A DNA stretch of 64,000 bases from positions 620,001 through 684,000 of the forward strand of contig CADCXA010000034.1 of the NCBI GenBank assembly GCA_902806565.1, in the 5' to 3' direction. This DNA is from Hypoxylon rubiginosum (lineage: Eukaryota; Ascomycota; Sordariomycetes; Xylariales; Hypoxylaceae). Positions within the stretch are counted from its first letter, which is position 1; each line of letters starts with the position of its first letter. Below the pieces are notes generated by a model. The model ran no database searches and was not told the origin of the DNA. It saw only the letters and a program-made list of their open reading frames with translations. The position numbers and the translations under genes were made by a program. Below, one piece after another: positions 12,120 through 24,794 of the stretch.

Positions 12120-14120
12120 TGCGCGTGGTTGGAGATGCGAATGCTATCGTAGCGTAGGAGAGGGATCTCAGATTAAGGGTGTTCTGTGTTCTGCTTCGGA
12201 GTACCGGATGCTTGTCCCTTTTTCTGAAGTTATGCGGGTGAGCTGCGTCCACGTCAAATCTCGATTTGGAAGCAAGACAGCTTACAGGTTTGTTGACAGG
12301 AGGATATATTGAGTTTCTTTGTTGTCGGGTTAGGTAAAAAGAGAGAAAAGAGTTCCAAGCAACAGAAATATAAAAAGTCCAGGGGTTTTCTGGTGCTTGT
12401 TTGTGCGGCAAGATTCAGGTTTATTGGTAGGGGGGAAGAGGTTAGTGGGATTGATCGATCTGGTTGAAGCAAAGCCAAAGAAAAAAAAAGCCCCCAGGCA
12501 ATAAAAAAAAGGAGTGATTTCATCAAAAGATTACCTAGCCCAAGCTCCGCTGCACTAGAGTACCCGACGTACCGTCTAAGAGACCGACCTACCGCGAATG
12601 TGGCTAGTGGCCGTGTGTTGTGACTGCTATGGCAGGCATGACGCCACCCCGACAGCGAGACATTGGGCCAATGATGCACCTACCTGACCAACAATTGTAG
12701 GGGATGCTATAGCAACAGCCACATTTCTAGCTATCATGACCCCCCAATTTTCCAATTCGTGTACCAGTGCGCTTTATTTTTGGTGGGTCGATACAATATC
12801 TGCCTCAGGCCTCAGGGCTTCCAAAAGCTTCCAGCCCCTACAGTGCCTGAGTGCACTAAAACCATCTGCTAATCACATATCAAACGTCACATGTTATCAT
12901 CCCATCCATGGATCCAACCCATACTTATATCCAAGACGTTTATTAAAAAGCAGCTCAGGCACTCAGTATCAGATTCTAAACTCTACCAAGTTGCTATAAT
13001 GCATGGACAGTAAAATATAATGGCCTTTTAAACCACATGTTCATTGTGCCGCATGGTATGCGATCTGGTAATGTACAGTATTTCCCGAAACATCCCTCGA
13101 AGAAACCAGCCCCAAAAACTTAGCCCATGTCGTCACTATACAATAAGTCGCATGTGATTATCCGCTAAGGCACACGACACATATCTGGATCTGGGTCTCG
13201 TCCATGACTTACCTACCTGGAAAACCCGCTTCGTCGGAGTCGTCTCCTTACATAGTAGGCATGACGGTCAGACAGGGCCCCAAATGACGCATTCTGTCAT
13301 GATCTGTGATCACTGCATCTCGTTCGTCTCCGACCTCGACCCCTCGTCATCCGCTATCACTGCCGTTAGGTACTGTACGTATGTTATGTAGGCTGCCTAC
13401 CTATGTACGTATGCACCTAGGTAGCGGAGGAACTGGTCCTCCTACCCAAGGGAACTCTCGACGAGGTAGGGTGGGAACTACAACACCATGTACCTATGTA
13501 TGTACGCTGCTATGTAGGTGCCTATTATTGATGGATTTATCCTCCTACATTTTTAATATGGATTCGAATTCGCAATCATCTAGAACTTATAGGTAACAGG
13601 TAAGTTGCCTAGCCACATATACAAGGAATTTCAATGGCGACAAGATAAGCAAAGGTTGTATTTGGATATCATTATTCTTTGCTACAAAGCAATATAGCAA
13701 AATTAGCCCACATGTCCCTTTTCCAAAGCTATCTGTGCCTGCTTGTCTGACACGTTCCCCTCCTGTCCCTATAAGTGGGAGGTAGTTAGCTAAGTACATA
13801 AGTATGGCGAGGGTCATGTAGAAGCCCACTCCAGCTCCGATATCGAATGCGAAATAAATGCGCCCGGTCGGCCAACCCCCCATTTTATACATGCAGGGCC
13901 GGGGGTAAGTGATTACAATAAGATGAAAAGCGTATGCGCCGTACAGATGCAGACTGTCATGACGAGTCGCTCTAGAAAATGCAACAAATTATTCCGCCAC
14001 AATACCTCGAGGCCATGCTCTCGCCCCTGAAATGAAGAAAGCCACCTTGGCCATTTCACCCGCTTTACAGCGGCGGATGTAGGTGACGCCACCACACGCG
14101 GCCAAGTATTGAAAAGGCTG
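12120..14120. other. intergenic region upstream of RTN1
   Basis: It contains the presumed RTN1 promoter and leader (12120-12700, with A-rich runs). Beyond that there are only short frames without family resemblance, and one ACCTAGGT palindrome at 13415-13422. A 101-codon frame at 13587-13892 (minus) encodes two hydrophobic stretches but has no other support. Confidence 0.55.
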
Positions 14121-17100
14121 TTATCGTCGCCATCCCCAGAAACCGCCAGTACCACTAGCGTTAGTAGTGGATGCTGACGCGGTCGCAGGTGCAGCAGCAG
14201 CAGCATTCTTAGTACCGCTTCCTGCTTCCGACGTCGATGTCGTAAATCGTCCTATTATCCCCATCGCAGCCGAAGTCACCGTCGCGGTAGGCGATTCTAC
14301 CGGAGCAAGACCGTAAGTTTTTCGTAGATTCTCAAGCTTCTGCTTATACTCGTCTGCTTCTTGGCGGGCGACAGCTTCGGCTGTTTTGGCTTGCACCAAT
14401 TCTAGGACCAGCGCTTCGTGCTCATTCGATGTGATTGGTTCCGTTTGCGTCCTGGCTAGTGACGATGTCCGATGGGCGAATGCCGACTGCGTGTTGGGCG
14501 TCGACTTGCTACGTCCGAGCTTCAACTCCCGAAGGCCGTTGCTAGGCCCATTACCACCGGCATTGCTGCTGCCCGTGGTCAGGTTGGCCGACGACGAGAA
14601 CCACCCACCGGTTTCCGGCGTCGATCCAGGCGTCTCAGCTGAAGCCCGCACGCGCATAGTGTGCACTTGTTTCTCGAGACGCTGTTTATCCTGGTGAAGA
14701 TTCCGCACATGGGCGTGGCTCTCTCGGAGTTGTTCTTTCAGATTGTTGGTCTCTTGTCCAAGTTCGCCGATGCGACGATTAAAGTCTTGCGACTTGGACA
14801 TCTCAATCCTAAGATGTTCTTTCGTCCTCGCCAACTCGTCGCGGAGCTGCGCCTTGGTCTGCAACGAGGACGACCTGCGTTTTTGCCCTTCTTCAGTGTT
14901 GAAGCGACCCTCTACGGCTTCTAGCAACGTAGACAGTCGTTCCTCCGAAACATCGTCCCCTTTCTGCTGTTCATCTTCAGCTCTATTCTCCAGGCCCTCA
15001 TCCTCTCTGGTTTCAATTGGCCCGCTCTCAGCTTTCCTCCTCAGTCCGCTCAACAACGATTTGACAGCTTTCTTGTCTTCGTCTCTTTCTTCCCTCTCTT
15101 GCTGGAGCTGTGTGGCTAACAGCGCATGGTTTCGTTGTAATTCGCTCAGGGCGGTGAGTAGATCCTCGATCTGAGTATGGAGGTTCCTGTCGGCTGCATT
15201 GCGACTTGATAGTAGTTTGGGGGCAATTGGTGCGGATTCGCGGATGGACGAGTCGTCAGCATTGGAAGAGGAATCGCGGGAGATGGTGGTCGCGTCGGTG
15301 GATGCAGAGCTAAGGACGCTAGCAGAGCTGGCTTCCATGGAATTTAATGTCGACGCGATGCTCTGCTTCGATGCACTTCGGCGCAACATACTCAACGGTC
15401 TCAGCGGTGCGGTGAGACCCGGAGAGAGAGTGCCTGATCTCGGAGAGGTGCTGGAAGTCCAGAGACGGCCCAAAAAGCGGGAGGCTGCTGTGGTGACATC
15501 GGCCCTTCCGGCGGCATTGGCGCTGGCGATCTTTTCCTCGCGATACCCCTGTTCGAGCTGGGCTAATTTCTCTCGCGATACGACACTAGAGAGACTAACG
15601 AATTCGTCTACGAATTCGTCCGCGTTGTAATGATAACAGTCCCACAAGCCGCGAGATAAAAGGAGTTGCATGACATCCTCGAGTTCGGTGCAGGCCAAAA
15701 TGCGGCTCTGATTCTTGCGCATAAGCGACAGGGCTACCCGCATAATAGTCTCCGACGCGCCTTCGGCAAAAATGACATCGTAGATGCGAAACAGCATGGG
15801 CAAGGGGCAAGTCACGGCAAAAAAGGAGAGGAACCATTGTGAAACGTAGGCCGGATCGACCTGGAGATCGTCCAGATGGCTCGATAAGATGGGCAGATTT
15901 TGCCGAAGCAGCTCCCGGAACTGATAGATGCGAACATGCAAACCTGACAGGTCGGGCAAGAAGCACGACCGTAGATCGTAATACTCCATCAACCTGTTGT
16001 GGAGTGCTTTGGTTAGCTTGGCTTGCATCCTTCTCACTCCATCGACAACTGGACCCAATAAAGGCCGCATGTAATAACGCGTGGGGTGAATCTTGACTGG
16101 AACCACTTACCGAACCAAAACGCAGAAAGCTTGGTTGTCGGGCATGTGCATTAGCAGAGGACCAACCAAGAAAGCAAGTCCCTGACAATATCCTATCTTC
16201 TGGTCATACAGACTGAAGCATTTCAGGACCCTTCCGAGCATGCGCTGCCCGTCGCCGTCCGGATCCCGGAACATATCGACGCCAGGAAAGCTTCTACCCA
16301 GGTCCTTGCCGATGATGCCCTCATAAGGACTCGACTCGCCGCTGAGCCTCTCGAACTGTTCTAGAAGTATGCTGTCTCTGGCAGCGGCCATGCTCTGCCA
16401 AACGACGCCCCGTAGTGGTGGTGGAACTCCCTTTCGGATCTTTTTCGATAGTAGCGTCGGAAGCCGGGCTGCAGTCTGCTGATAGTCTTTGACGAGAGCC
16501 ATGTAGAATTCGAGATCGGTCATGGGCGGCGGGGGTAAAACCGAGTATCGTAAGGCCGTAGGCGTCGGGCCGTTGACCATATCTCGTAGCTGCGCCATGG
16601 ATGGCGGTCTCGGTCTACGGGCCAGCGGTTGTTGGACGACTTTGACCTTGACGCTCTTCGGGTTCGTAGCTAATTTATTGTTCTCTTGCTCCAGCCGTGC
16701 CAGTAGCAATGCTGTAGACTAATAGGTTTAAGAAGGGTCGCGTCAGCATAATCATAATCATAATCACGGTGATAGTCCAACCTCAGCTAAAAGCAGCCAG
16801 TGCTGACTTGGCGAGATCTGGGGATAAAAATAGATGGGCCGTAGAACTTACATTGTCGTCTTGATCTTTTACTTGTTCGTCTTCGGTCTTTTGTAATTGG
16901 TCCCAATTGACCTCTTCCGTATCAGATTCGTCCATTGAATCGTCGCCGTCGCCGTCTGTGCGTTCTTCTTCTTCTTCTTCTTCTTCTTCTTTGTTGGTGG
17001 CAGTATCTTGAAGCTCCTGTAGTAGATTTTTAGAGGGTTCGGCAGAGGTCGGCGATTTTAATTCCTCCTCCATTTCGACTTCGGTTTCGATTTCAATCTT

Positions 17101-17415
17101 GTCCTCCGTAGCGACTTCACCCTCTTTCGTAGGCGGCGCCGTTGCCGTAGCACTAGTAGGCGTACATTCGTGCCCCCATATGCTCCTTCTAAAAGGCAAT
17201 GTGTTCGGTGGAAGGTCCGTATTCACCGACAGAGAAGGCGGTTCCGACAGTCGAACCGTCACCATCGAGTCGTGTTCGGGCATTCTGCCTTCGAGTTCGC
17301 GTTCGCGCTCGTCTTTCTCAACGGGCGATTTTGTCATATTCGATTCGGTCCAATTTGTGACCATGTTGGCCTGGGACGATTCATTTTTCTGCTGGTTCTC
17401 GGGGTCCCGCTCCAT
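14121..17415 (-). CDS. TBC-domain Rab GTPase-activating protein (Gyp5/EVI5-like)
   Basis: Predicted GAP that stimulates GTP hydrolysis by a Rab GTPase in vesicle traffic. Three exons on the minus strand: 17415-16852, 16718-16111 and 15993-14121, giving 1014 residues. The TBC domain runs from about residue 283 to 500. It carries both catalytic fingers: Arg330 in the IxxDxxR motif (IIGKDLGR) and Gln367 in YCQG. The N-terminal 188 residues are acidic and disordered, with a poly-glutamate run coded by (GAA)n. After the TBC domain come a Ser-rich segment and a long heptad-rich coiled coil (about 620-800 and again before the end). The protein ends in a short Gly/Trp/Arg motif. TBC plus C-terminal coiled coil is the arrangement of yeast Gyp5/Gyl1 and animal EVI5, but the Rab substrate cannot be read from sequence. 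ATG 17415 is the first ATG of the frame. The exon 2/3 junction restores the conserved CVLVRLMEYYDLR block. Confidence 0.93.
16963..16990 (+). repeat. (TTC)n microsatellite coding poly-Glu
   Basis: About nine tandem TTC triplets on the plus strand encode a glutamate run in the disordered N-terminus of the TBC protein on the minus strand. Such runs vary in length between strains. Confidence 0.9.
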
Positions 17416-19703
17416 CACGAGGCGCAGGCCCTCTTGTCGAAACGAAGGTGGTCGGGAATGACTGGAATGGCCGATCTCTAACCTCCAATTATGTCTTTTC
17501 TCCTCGCTTCTTCGAGGCTTAAGCCTTGCCCTCTTGTCTCACTTGATCTCAACTCCCTTGGAATAGTGCATTGAACGACGGTAAAGTAGAGAAGACGGGC
17601 GAAGGCGACGGGGGGACGTTAAGGTTACTGGCGATAGCAGCTATGTACCACTGCACGTAGGTAAAGGCTCGAGCTGCTCTGGGTCTAACCACCAGGTACC
17701 TATCCAGCCCTTGGTCCTCGAATATTACCTGCCAATAGAGAACAGGGGGTGTCGGGTAAGGTGGACTCGGTTCAGGGATTGAGGAAGACAATCGGCTTGT
17801 ATGTTTCCTTCTGTTTCGTCGGGGGGTCAAGATTGGTGCTGAACGACAGGCTGGCTGGCTGGGGGGTCCAGAAGGCGAGATTTCAAAATTATGCAATGTC
17901 AATTGCTACTACAGGCAAAGACTTGTCGACTTGCCGGTCGATGCTCCATCAAAGAAACAACTAGTGCGACAGTAAAGGAGCGGAGAGTTGGCGAGAGTCG
18001 ATAGTGAAAGAAAAGGACTATTATGAATGTATACCTAAGGTATAAGGCAGTAAGGTAGGGGATTTAATGAATGACTAAAAGACAGACTAATAAGTAGAAA
18101 ATACAAACGATAGGGGACCTACACCGACACTTTGACAAGGACGAGAGGGTATTCACAGGATCGAGGAAGAGGGGATAGACGAGATGGATCAATGGCCGTG
18201 GACCTCGACCTCCCTATCGCGTTAGGTTGCATTCATCCCATATATCGTAGGTTCAATAAGTCAATAAGTTACACCTAATAACCAACGCGCCTCTCCAATT
18301 GAGACTATGAACTGTATGAGTGGCCACTAAAAACCCCGTCCCTGCATTAGCGGGCCAATTTGCAATTTGATTCGTCCCTGTCCCCGAACCATCCCTGAAC
18401 CACGCACCACCTAGACGGCTTCCCCTTTAAAAAGGTTAGAATACTTAATATGTCCCCTATATATATACAAGCTGCATTCCCCTTTTGCCCTGTAGATAAC
18501 CTACACATGCCTCTAGCAAAGATTGCACCCTCACTAGCTAACGGCGTCGCGGCATTGTCAGAGTGAAGATTGTCATGTGTTATTATGCCCTTACAGGTGT
18601 TGTATGTAAGTTGTTGTTGTTGTTGTTGTATGTTGTAAGTTGGCAGACTAATATCTGGCCGTCTAGACATGTAGAGTCCCAAAGGCGACTCGCCACGCCG
18701 CATGATTGGGTCAGGGCTGGTCAGGAGAGAGCCGCGTTCCCGCATAGTCCCGCGACCCATAGGGCGCATAAACTTCTCCACCAAACTTCGAACCACTTGC
18801 GCTGCCAAGCTTCTTATTTCAGATGTCTTAGACTCTTAGGTGTATAGTACGGAGTCGGGTGCTTCTTTTTGTATAGCGCCCAGGTAGGCATATAGATATA
18901 TAGGTAAACCCATAAGTCAGAAAAGTAAGTAAGATTTCGTTCCTCCGAGGTTGTCTAGCAAAAGGTCTTCCCTATTGCCATGTTTTTACATATGTCCGTT
19001 CGTAAACATATATGTCTTACCAACCAGGCTCAACCCATCTCGAGCTGTTCAAATTGGAGGATACCTAGGTAATTCCCGATCTGACAGCGCTTTTGCCAAA
19101 GTTCACGAGGTTACTATGCGATGTCCAGATATGCCGGTTTTCTTCACTTCATAGTATTCACTACATAAGGTATCTTGTCATCATATTCCTATGTTGTTAT
19201 AACAAGCCTGTTGCCAGCCCGCCCCACTCCGCTATAATGTCACAACTAAACGCCGCTTGACACACGGTTGGTAGTACAATTGGTGTTACAACATGTCGAC
19301 AATGTACACGGACTTGGGAGTAAGATTCAAGAGGACATCTATATTCGGATCCAACTTTTTGAACGCTCGTTACTAAGTAGCATGCAAACTATACAGCGTC
19401 GTGGCATTGATATATATGCGACGTGACGGAAACAAACCAGCACCCATCCCAAGACTTAACGCCGACATCCAAACAGCCTATCTATAAGGCTTCAGTGTCG
19501 CCACCAGACATCGTTGACCTTAGCGGGGTATTTCTCTATACAAGGGTCCGTCGCAATAATGCCCTCGCAAAAAGGGAAGCCGATTCCATACAGGCCGAAA
19601 GCGGTAAAAGTGCGTATATATCATGTCCGCCAATGCCCATCTATACCCATCTCCTAGCCCCAGCATTCTAGAGCTACGATAGCTCAATCGTATTAAACCC
19701 TTC
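17416..19703. other. intergenic region, TBC gene promoter and SSXT gene 3' flank
   Basis: No supported coding frame. It contains the promoter side of the TBC gene, a short TTG microsatellite, a TACCTAGGTA palindrome at 19062-19071, and the 3' flank of the SSXT-like gene. Confidence 0.55.
18611..18629 (+). repeat. (TTG)6 microsatellite
   Basis: Six tandem TTG triplets in noncoding DNA. Confidence 0.9.
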
Positions 19704-21429
19704 TCAAGACCCATACGCAGAATTCGCCAAGGAAGATGGCGGCGCTGAAGTCGCCATCTTTGGCGTCCTTTGCTTTCCAGAGACAGGACTAGGATGACCA
19801 GGCGCGTGGGGCATATATTTTGGTGCGTTCGTAGGTTGCGCCCCTTGCCGTGTCGAAGGAGCCGGAATTGGCTCCTTATTCGGATCTATACCTGGGTAAA
19901 GGCCTTGAAGCTTTTTATACAATTCTTGGATATACTTGGCCGTATCCTCTCGATCTGGGGCGTCTTGGCTCTCCGAACCATCCGGCCCCTGCATCTTTAG
20001 CTTAACGATAGTGTTGAGTGGTGGCGCCTTTAGGTACGGATATGGCGCAGCTGTAACATTGCCTTTCTTATCCGCCAATGCTGCTAAATACGCCAGATTT
20101 GTTTGGAGCCTACGCATGCAACTGTAACGAGAAGTCAGCGTTTCATTCTCATACAAGTTTTATAATCATACCTACTTGAGAAAGTCTTGTGCCAGCATAT
20201 CTTCTTCCTGCGTCGGCTTCTTGTCTGGCTCGTTCGCAGGAGCATCGGCACCATTAGTAGTGGCCGCTCGCTCCTTCTTAAGGAATTGCTGCGTATGTTG
20301 GATCTGCATAACTTCTAACAGTAGCTCATTGTTGATCTCCAAGATCACGCCAACCCTCTCCTTATCCCTAGAATCCGGTCCGGGACTCAACGGGGTGGAT
20401 CCGGCCGACGCGTTACTGGGCCCGTTGCTTTGGGCTGAGGCTGGAAATGTCGGCGTTTGTGGTGTGTGAATGTTATTAGAGGGGGGCTGATGTTGGGGGG
20501 GTTGCTGCGCGTTATTAGGCGTCTGGTTCTGCGGCGTAGCATGTGCATTTTGTGGTGTTGACAAGTGATGATGCTGCTGCTGTGGTGTCGACGCGCTATT
20601 CGGTGTCGGTGTACTTTGAGGAGGCTGACCTTGAAAGGGGCGTTGCGGTGTAGGAGTTGACATGCCCGACGTATTAGACTGAGGCGGCTGCATACGTTGC
20701 ATCACCTGCTGCTGCTGCGGATTCATTCCATGATGCATTGGAAAGCCGGACATAGGCATGCCACCTCCCATCCCATAGTTAGGGGGGACGTTCATCTGCG
20801 GCGCGACGGAGGTCGGAACACCAGCGCCATAGGGCGAGTTTGTATACGGCGGCTGATAGCCAGGCACTAGATAGGTAGCGTCAGCGCGTTAGTATAGTAA
20901 ACGATGGCCAGTAGTACGAATGAGTGTGTCATGTCCGTGCCTATTGGGCCAGCACAAGAGCCATGGGAAGACAAGAGAGTACACAACGACTGGAGTTTCC
21001 TCGGTCAGGCGTCAGGAATGCTGTGTGAACCTGCTAATAGCCGCGCCGAACATGGGGGATAGTAGTAAGGAATATTACGAGAATAGAATGGCGACTAAAG
21101 GTGACAAAGAAGCTCGACAGAAAGGAAAAGGTTGCTTGCTTACTCGGGCCATTAGCAGCGGCCATGTGCGGCATACCGGTATTCTGCATCATTCCTGCAG
21201 GACCAGGACCTGCCATCATGTTAGGAGCACCTGGGAAAGCGACTCCGGGTTGCGCGCCCATGGGGAACTGGTGCTGGTGCTGGTGCTGATTGTACATCGG
21301 AACCTGGTTGGGAGGACCTTGACCGGGCTGCAAATGAGGGTTCTGAGAAGCTGAGTGTGGGGCGCCACCATTGTATTGTGATCCGGCAGGAGGAATAGCA
21401 TTGGGAAAGCCATAGTTGCCGGCGTACAT
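19704..21429 (-). CDS. SSXT (SS18)-like transcriptional coactivator
   Basis: Three exons on the minus strand: 21429-21144, 20866-20176 and 20121-19704, giving 464 residues. Residues about 266-345 resemble the SSXT/SS18 N-terminal homology domain: a helix (ILEINNELLLEVMQIQ), a spacer, then a conserved segment that reads DFLNCMRRLQTNLAYLAALAD once intron 2 is removed. In animals this domain tethers SS18 to BRG1/BRM in SWI/SNF; yeast Snf11 is the distant counterpart. The remaining sequence is low-complexity Gln/Pro/Asn/Gly, as is usual in coactivators. An odd feature is the order: the homology block lies C-terminal to the QPGN region, the reverse of human SS18. The start at 21429 is the first ATG; exon 1 to exon 2 splices A|TG, with a 277-nt intron. 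A SWI/SNF role is inference from family; plant GIF coactivators share the domain. Confidence 0.82.
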
Positions 21430-23501
21430 GGCTCACGATAGGCTGGCACCACGCTGGCACAGCTGGCAGGGCTGGGCGGCGTGGGCGTGACGTGGGCGAG
21501 GGCAGATCTGGGACGGGACTCGTTGGGGCTCAGATTCGTTCACCACAAGCGAATGTGGTGTGTCGCGCGTTTGTGTGGGGTGCGTCCGAGAATAGCAAGG
21601 GGGTACGACGATCAAGTGCCAGCTATGCGCCCCGATTCCCGAGGAATCTCTGTGCTCCAGCCAAACAACGAGACCTTGGTGTCACTTTATTAAACGGAAA
21701 CTTTGAGCCAATTTCTTCCTTTAAAGTAAACCTCCTTTCCCTTTTTTTCCTCTTCTAATCGGTTGGTATAGGCCGTTATAGTCGACTTTTGGTACCGAGC
21801 ACACAACCAGCCAATCCAAAGGCGAGACCGCCGCAAAGAAGGGTACGGCGCAGTTGCAAGTATGTACCTTAATCGAAGGAGACACACGGGCACAGCACGC
21901 AGGTACCTAGGGGAAATAAACGTACGTAGGCCCGAATAGTGCAATGTACCTGTACCGTACCAAGGCCAACTGCACGGGATAGGGTACCTAGGGAACAGGC
22001 TAATGCTGGAGCAGACGGTCCCAGGGTTTCTCCCTTCTTGAAGGGACACCTCGGGGCGTGGTCTACCACACGTTGTATTTTCTTAAGACGAGAGCCAGGG
22101 ATCCGATATGAAGATGAGTCAATATGGCAAGGTACCTTTAATCAGAGCGGGACCACGAAATGTGTACCGTAGGGAAGAGGTGGTACGGTACGTAAGGCAG
22201 GTTACTGTAGGTTAGGCAGGTAAGTTGGGTAGGTAGGTATGTGAGGTATGATGTATGATGCTAATTCGCCAATCTGCGAATCTCATCAGTTCCCGCGTGG
22301 GCCAAATGCTTGCATCTACTAAGAAGCTAAGCCCAGAACCTACATGTAATAAGTTGGGTACCTTAGATACCAAGGTATCCCCAGGTAGCTAGAAGTATGC
22401 AGGTAGGGTACCCGTACCCAAGATAGAATAAGGCAAGTAAGGTAATGTAGGTATTGTATTGTACAATACCCTATTCGTATCGAACGCCCCCGTCTTGGGA
22501 GGTCCAGGTGCCGGCCGGGGCAACTAGACAGATACTAGTAATAAGGGTTGGTAAGGGGGAAAAGGCTGTGACAGGACGGCCGTATGCAGTAATGGCAAGG
22601 ATTCGCCTGTGGGACGTATGCCACTGTGAACTGGAGCGGATGAGTGGATGGAGGATGCGTCAAAATGATGAGTGCCTTGTGTTGCCCGTCAGAAAGCAAT
22701 AAGAGGGTCTGACAGATTGGGGCCTGGCGGCAGTGGCAGTGGGAGGCTTCGTTTCCAAGGAGGGAGGTATGTATGTTAATCTGTAGGTTATGTAGTATTC
22801 CGTAATCAATAAGATAGATAGAGATAGGCCGGTGGGTTGTGGGTGCGGGTGCGTTTCCTGGTGCGTTGCGTCTCTATAGTGTGACTGGAAGATAGGCGAG
22901 AAAATCAGGGAAGACGGGGTGAGCAAATGGAAAAATGCTTCTAGAAAGGTGCAGGTGGCGCTCCGTCTCTGTCTTGCTGCGGCAAATTAGCGAAAGGCCA
23001 CGGCCGTGGGCTGACGCTTAACTTAATGAGCTTATGCTTATGGCTCGTGCCCATAGGCTCGCATGGGGAATGGGGAGCGGGTCCTCCCAAAGTTTTGGTT
23101 GCTTATCTTTTTGGACTCCAGCGCCTCACCTCCACTGCTCCAGTGCCTCCAGTGCAATATAGCACACCCTAGTAGCCTCCACTTTTATAGTCGATTTTAT
23201 CCCAACCTCCCTCCTTAAGTATTTCGAATTCGACCACTTGCATGACTATGTACTCGCATACTACTTCCTAAGAGCTTTGCCGATTCTGTTCTATTATTCT
23301 GTACGAAGTATAGAGACATCACTTAAACGAGATGGGAGGAGAATGGTTCAGACTATAACCACGGCGCTACAGTGCTAATCCCAAAGATCATTTATAGGTT
23401 ATAATATTCAAGAGAATCGTCATCGAAGGTATAGCATCAGCTGCTGTCTCTATATAGGTAGTATGCAGTACGAGTCCTAGGGTTTCTTTTAGAGGGGAAT
23501 C
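21430..23501. other. intergenic region rich in TAGGTA-type motifs
   Basis: No supported gene. Between 21840 and 22460 there is a dense scatter of GGTACC, TAGGTA and GTACCTAGGG motifs (CCTAGG cores at 21906 and 21987). The right part is the 3' flank of the TatD-family gene. Confidence 0.55.
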
Positions 23502-24794
23502 CTACCCAAATACAAACTCTCTCCAATTCCTCCCCAGTCGTTCAACGCCCTCACGCAAGTCCCACCCTTTAATCTTACATATTCTTCTACATGCCTCCTC
23601 TAGGTACTGATCCATCTGTTCTCCTGCTGTATGTAGATCACTCTCGACTAATATACGATCATCTGGTATGGCGCGGATTGCTTCTTCAGCTTTATCTCCG
23701 CCTCCTGTGGCCCAATTTACCACAATGGAAAACGAAAAGAATATTGACGCTGGCACCGACGGATGAAGATACTGCTTAACAACTTCGACAGGGCCGCTAA
23801 ATGAGTGCAGGCAAATCCGCGGAGGGAAAGGTTGAGGTCCCCCTATAGTGAGATCTGAACCCGCGCTCTTTCCTTTTCCCCTGTCGCGAGGTCCAGTATG
23901 GTCATCGTCGTCGTCTTCGTCTTCGGAGGAGTCTGAGAAATCCTCCGCCCCCTTAGCGACCTGTTTCTTCTCCCTTCTCGACATGACATCTTTCTCATGT
24001 CCTTTCCACAACGCAGCTATGGTTTGATACAACACGCCATGTGCTTGAACGCCGTGAACGCTGACTGCGCGACCCATCTCACCCGCAAGCCGCAGCTGGG
24101 CCTGGAGAACCGCAGCCTGATGGTTCATCTGTACTCGGAAAGGGCTTAGTAGTCTACCCTCTCGGCCACCGGGTGTGAGCCCCTCATCGCGTTGAGTTTG
24201 ATAGGTTGAGGTCGAGCTCTGAGGAAGCCGAAATGCTTTATCTAGGCCCACTTCACCAACTAGAGCCAGCGGATACTTCTCTAGCCTGGACTTGGTTTCG
24301 TTCAGAAACTCGGACAGGGGCCGCGGATCTGGCAACCCTTCGTTAAACGATACGTCTTTAGATGAAGGCGCCGGGGTCAAAACATTATCGTAATGTGATG
24401 TTTTACTGGGTGGTGTCCCATCATATGCTTGATCGGTGGACGTATCATCGTAGAACTGGTATGAAAACCAGGGGTGCCAGCCAAAGCAGGGGAGTATGCG
24501 GCCGTTAGTAGGCAAGTCGGACGAAATAGCGATGTCGCTGTCTTTAATCCCCTGCTGTGAAGCTACGTCAGACACAAGGTCTTGATCTTGGGCCCGTGTA
24601 GACATGACTGTTAGAGCACGTGCTTTCATATCTGGTATACCCGCTATCGACGCCATGGTGTCGGTTGGGTGGCAGTGGGCGTCAAAGACCCCAATATCCC
24701 AAGGGAAGGGTTCCTGGGGAATACCCGACTCATTTTGTGTCGGTAGTGTACCTGGCAGGGGGGACTCAGATTCCCCTGAGTGCTGTTGACACAT
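23502..24794 (-). CDS. TatD-family metal-dependent hydrolase (Scn1-like)
   Basis: Single-exon protein of 430 residues in the amidohydrolase superfamily TatD branch. Visible metal-site motifs, in order: the HxH in DAHCHPTD (His40, His42), FGWHPW, the GEVGLD glutamate, an internal HGVQAHG histidine, LHSFSG, and the late aspartate in LVESDLH. These are the hallmark ligands of the TIM-barrel fold. Family members act as Mg-dependent deoxyribonucleases. Fission yeast Scn1, first found as a Cut9-interacting protein, has a similar fungal architecture. An acidic Ser/Glu/Asp insert lies between the middle histidine and LHSFSG, and a variable loop follows the FGWHPW motif; both are common in fungal forms. 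The start is the only ATG that precedes DAHCHPTD by a short leader. The actual substrate is not determinable from sequence. Confidence 0.88.
   Translation of the reverse strand: MCQQHSGESESPLPGTLPTQNESGIPQEPFPWDIGVFDAHCHPTDTMASIAGIPDMKARALTVMSTRAQDQDLVSDVASQQGIKDSDIAISSDLPTNGRILPCFGWHPWFSYQFYDDTSTDQAYDGTPPSKTSHYDNVLTPAPSSKDVSFNEGLPDPRPLSEFLNETKSRLEKYPLALVGEVGLDKAFRLPQSSTSTYQTQRDEGLTPGGREGRLLSPFRVQMNHQAAVLQAQLRLAGEMGRAVSVHGVQAHGVLYQTIAALWKGHEKDVMSRREKKQVAKGAEDFSDSSEDEDDDDDHTGPRDRGKGKSAGSDLTIGGPQPFPPRICLHSFSGPVEVVKQYLHPSVPASIFFSFSIVVNWATGGGDKAEEAIRAIPDDRILVESDLHTAGEQMDQYLEEACRRICKIKGWDLREGVERLGRNWREFVFG

Noticed and set aside
13587..13892. 101-codon minus frame with two hydrophobic stretches
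   Set aside because: Hydrophobic stretches are common in AT-biased random frames; no motif or transcript signal.
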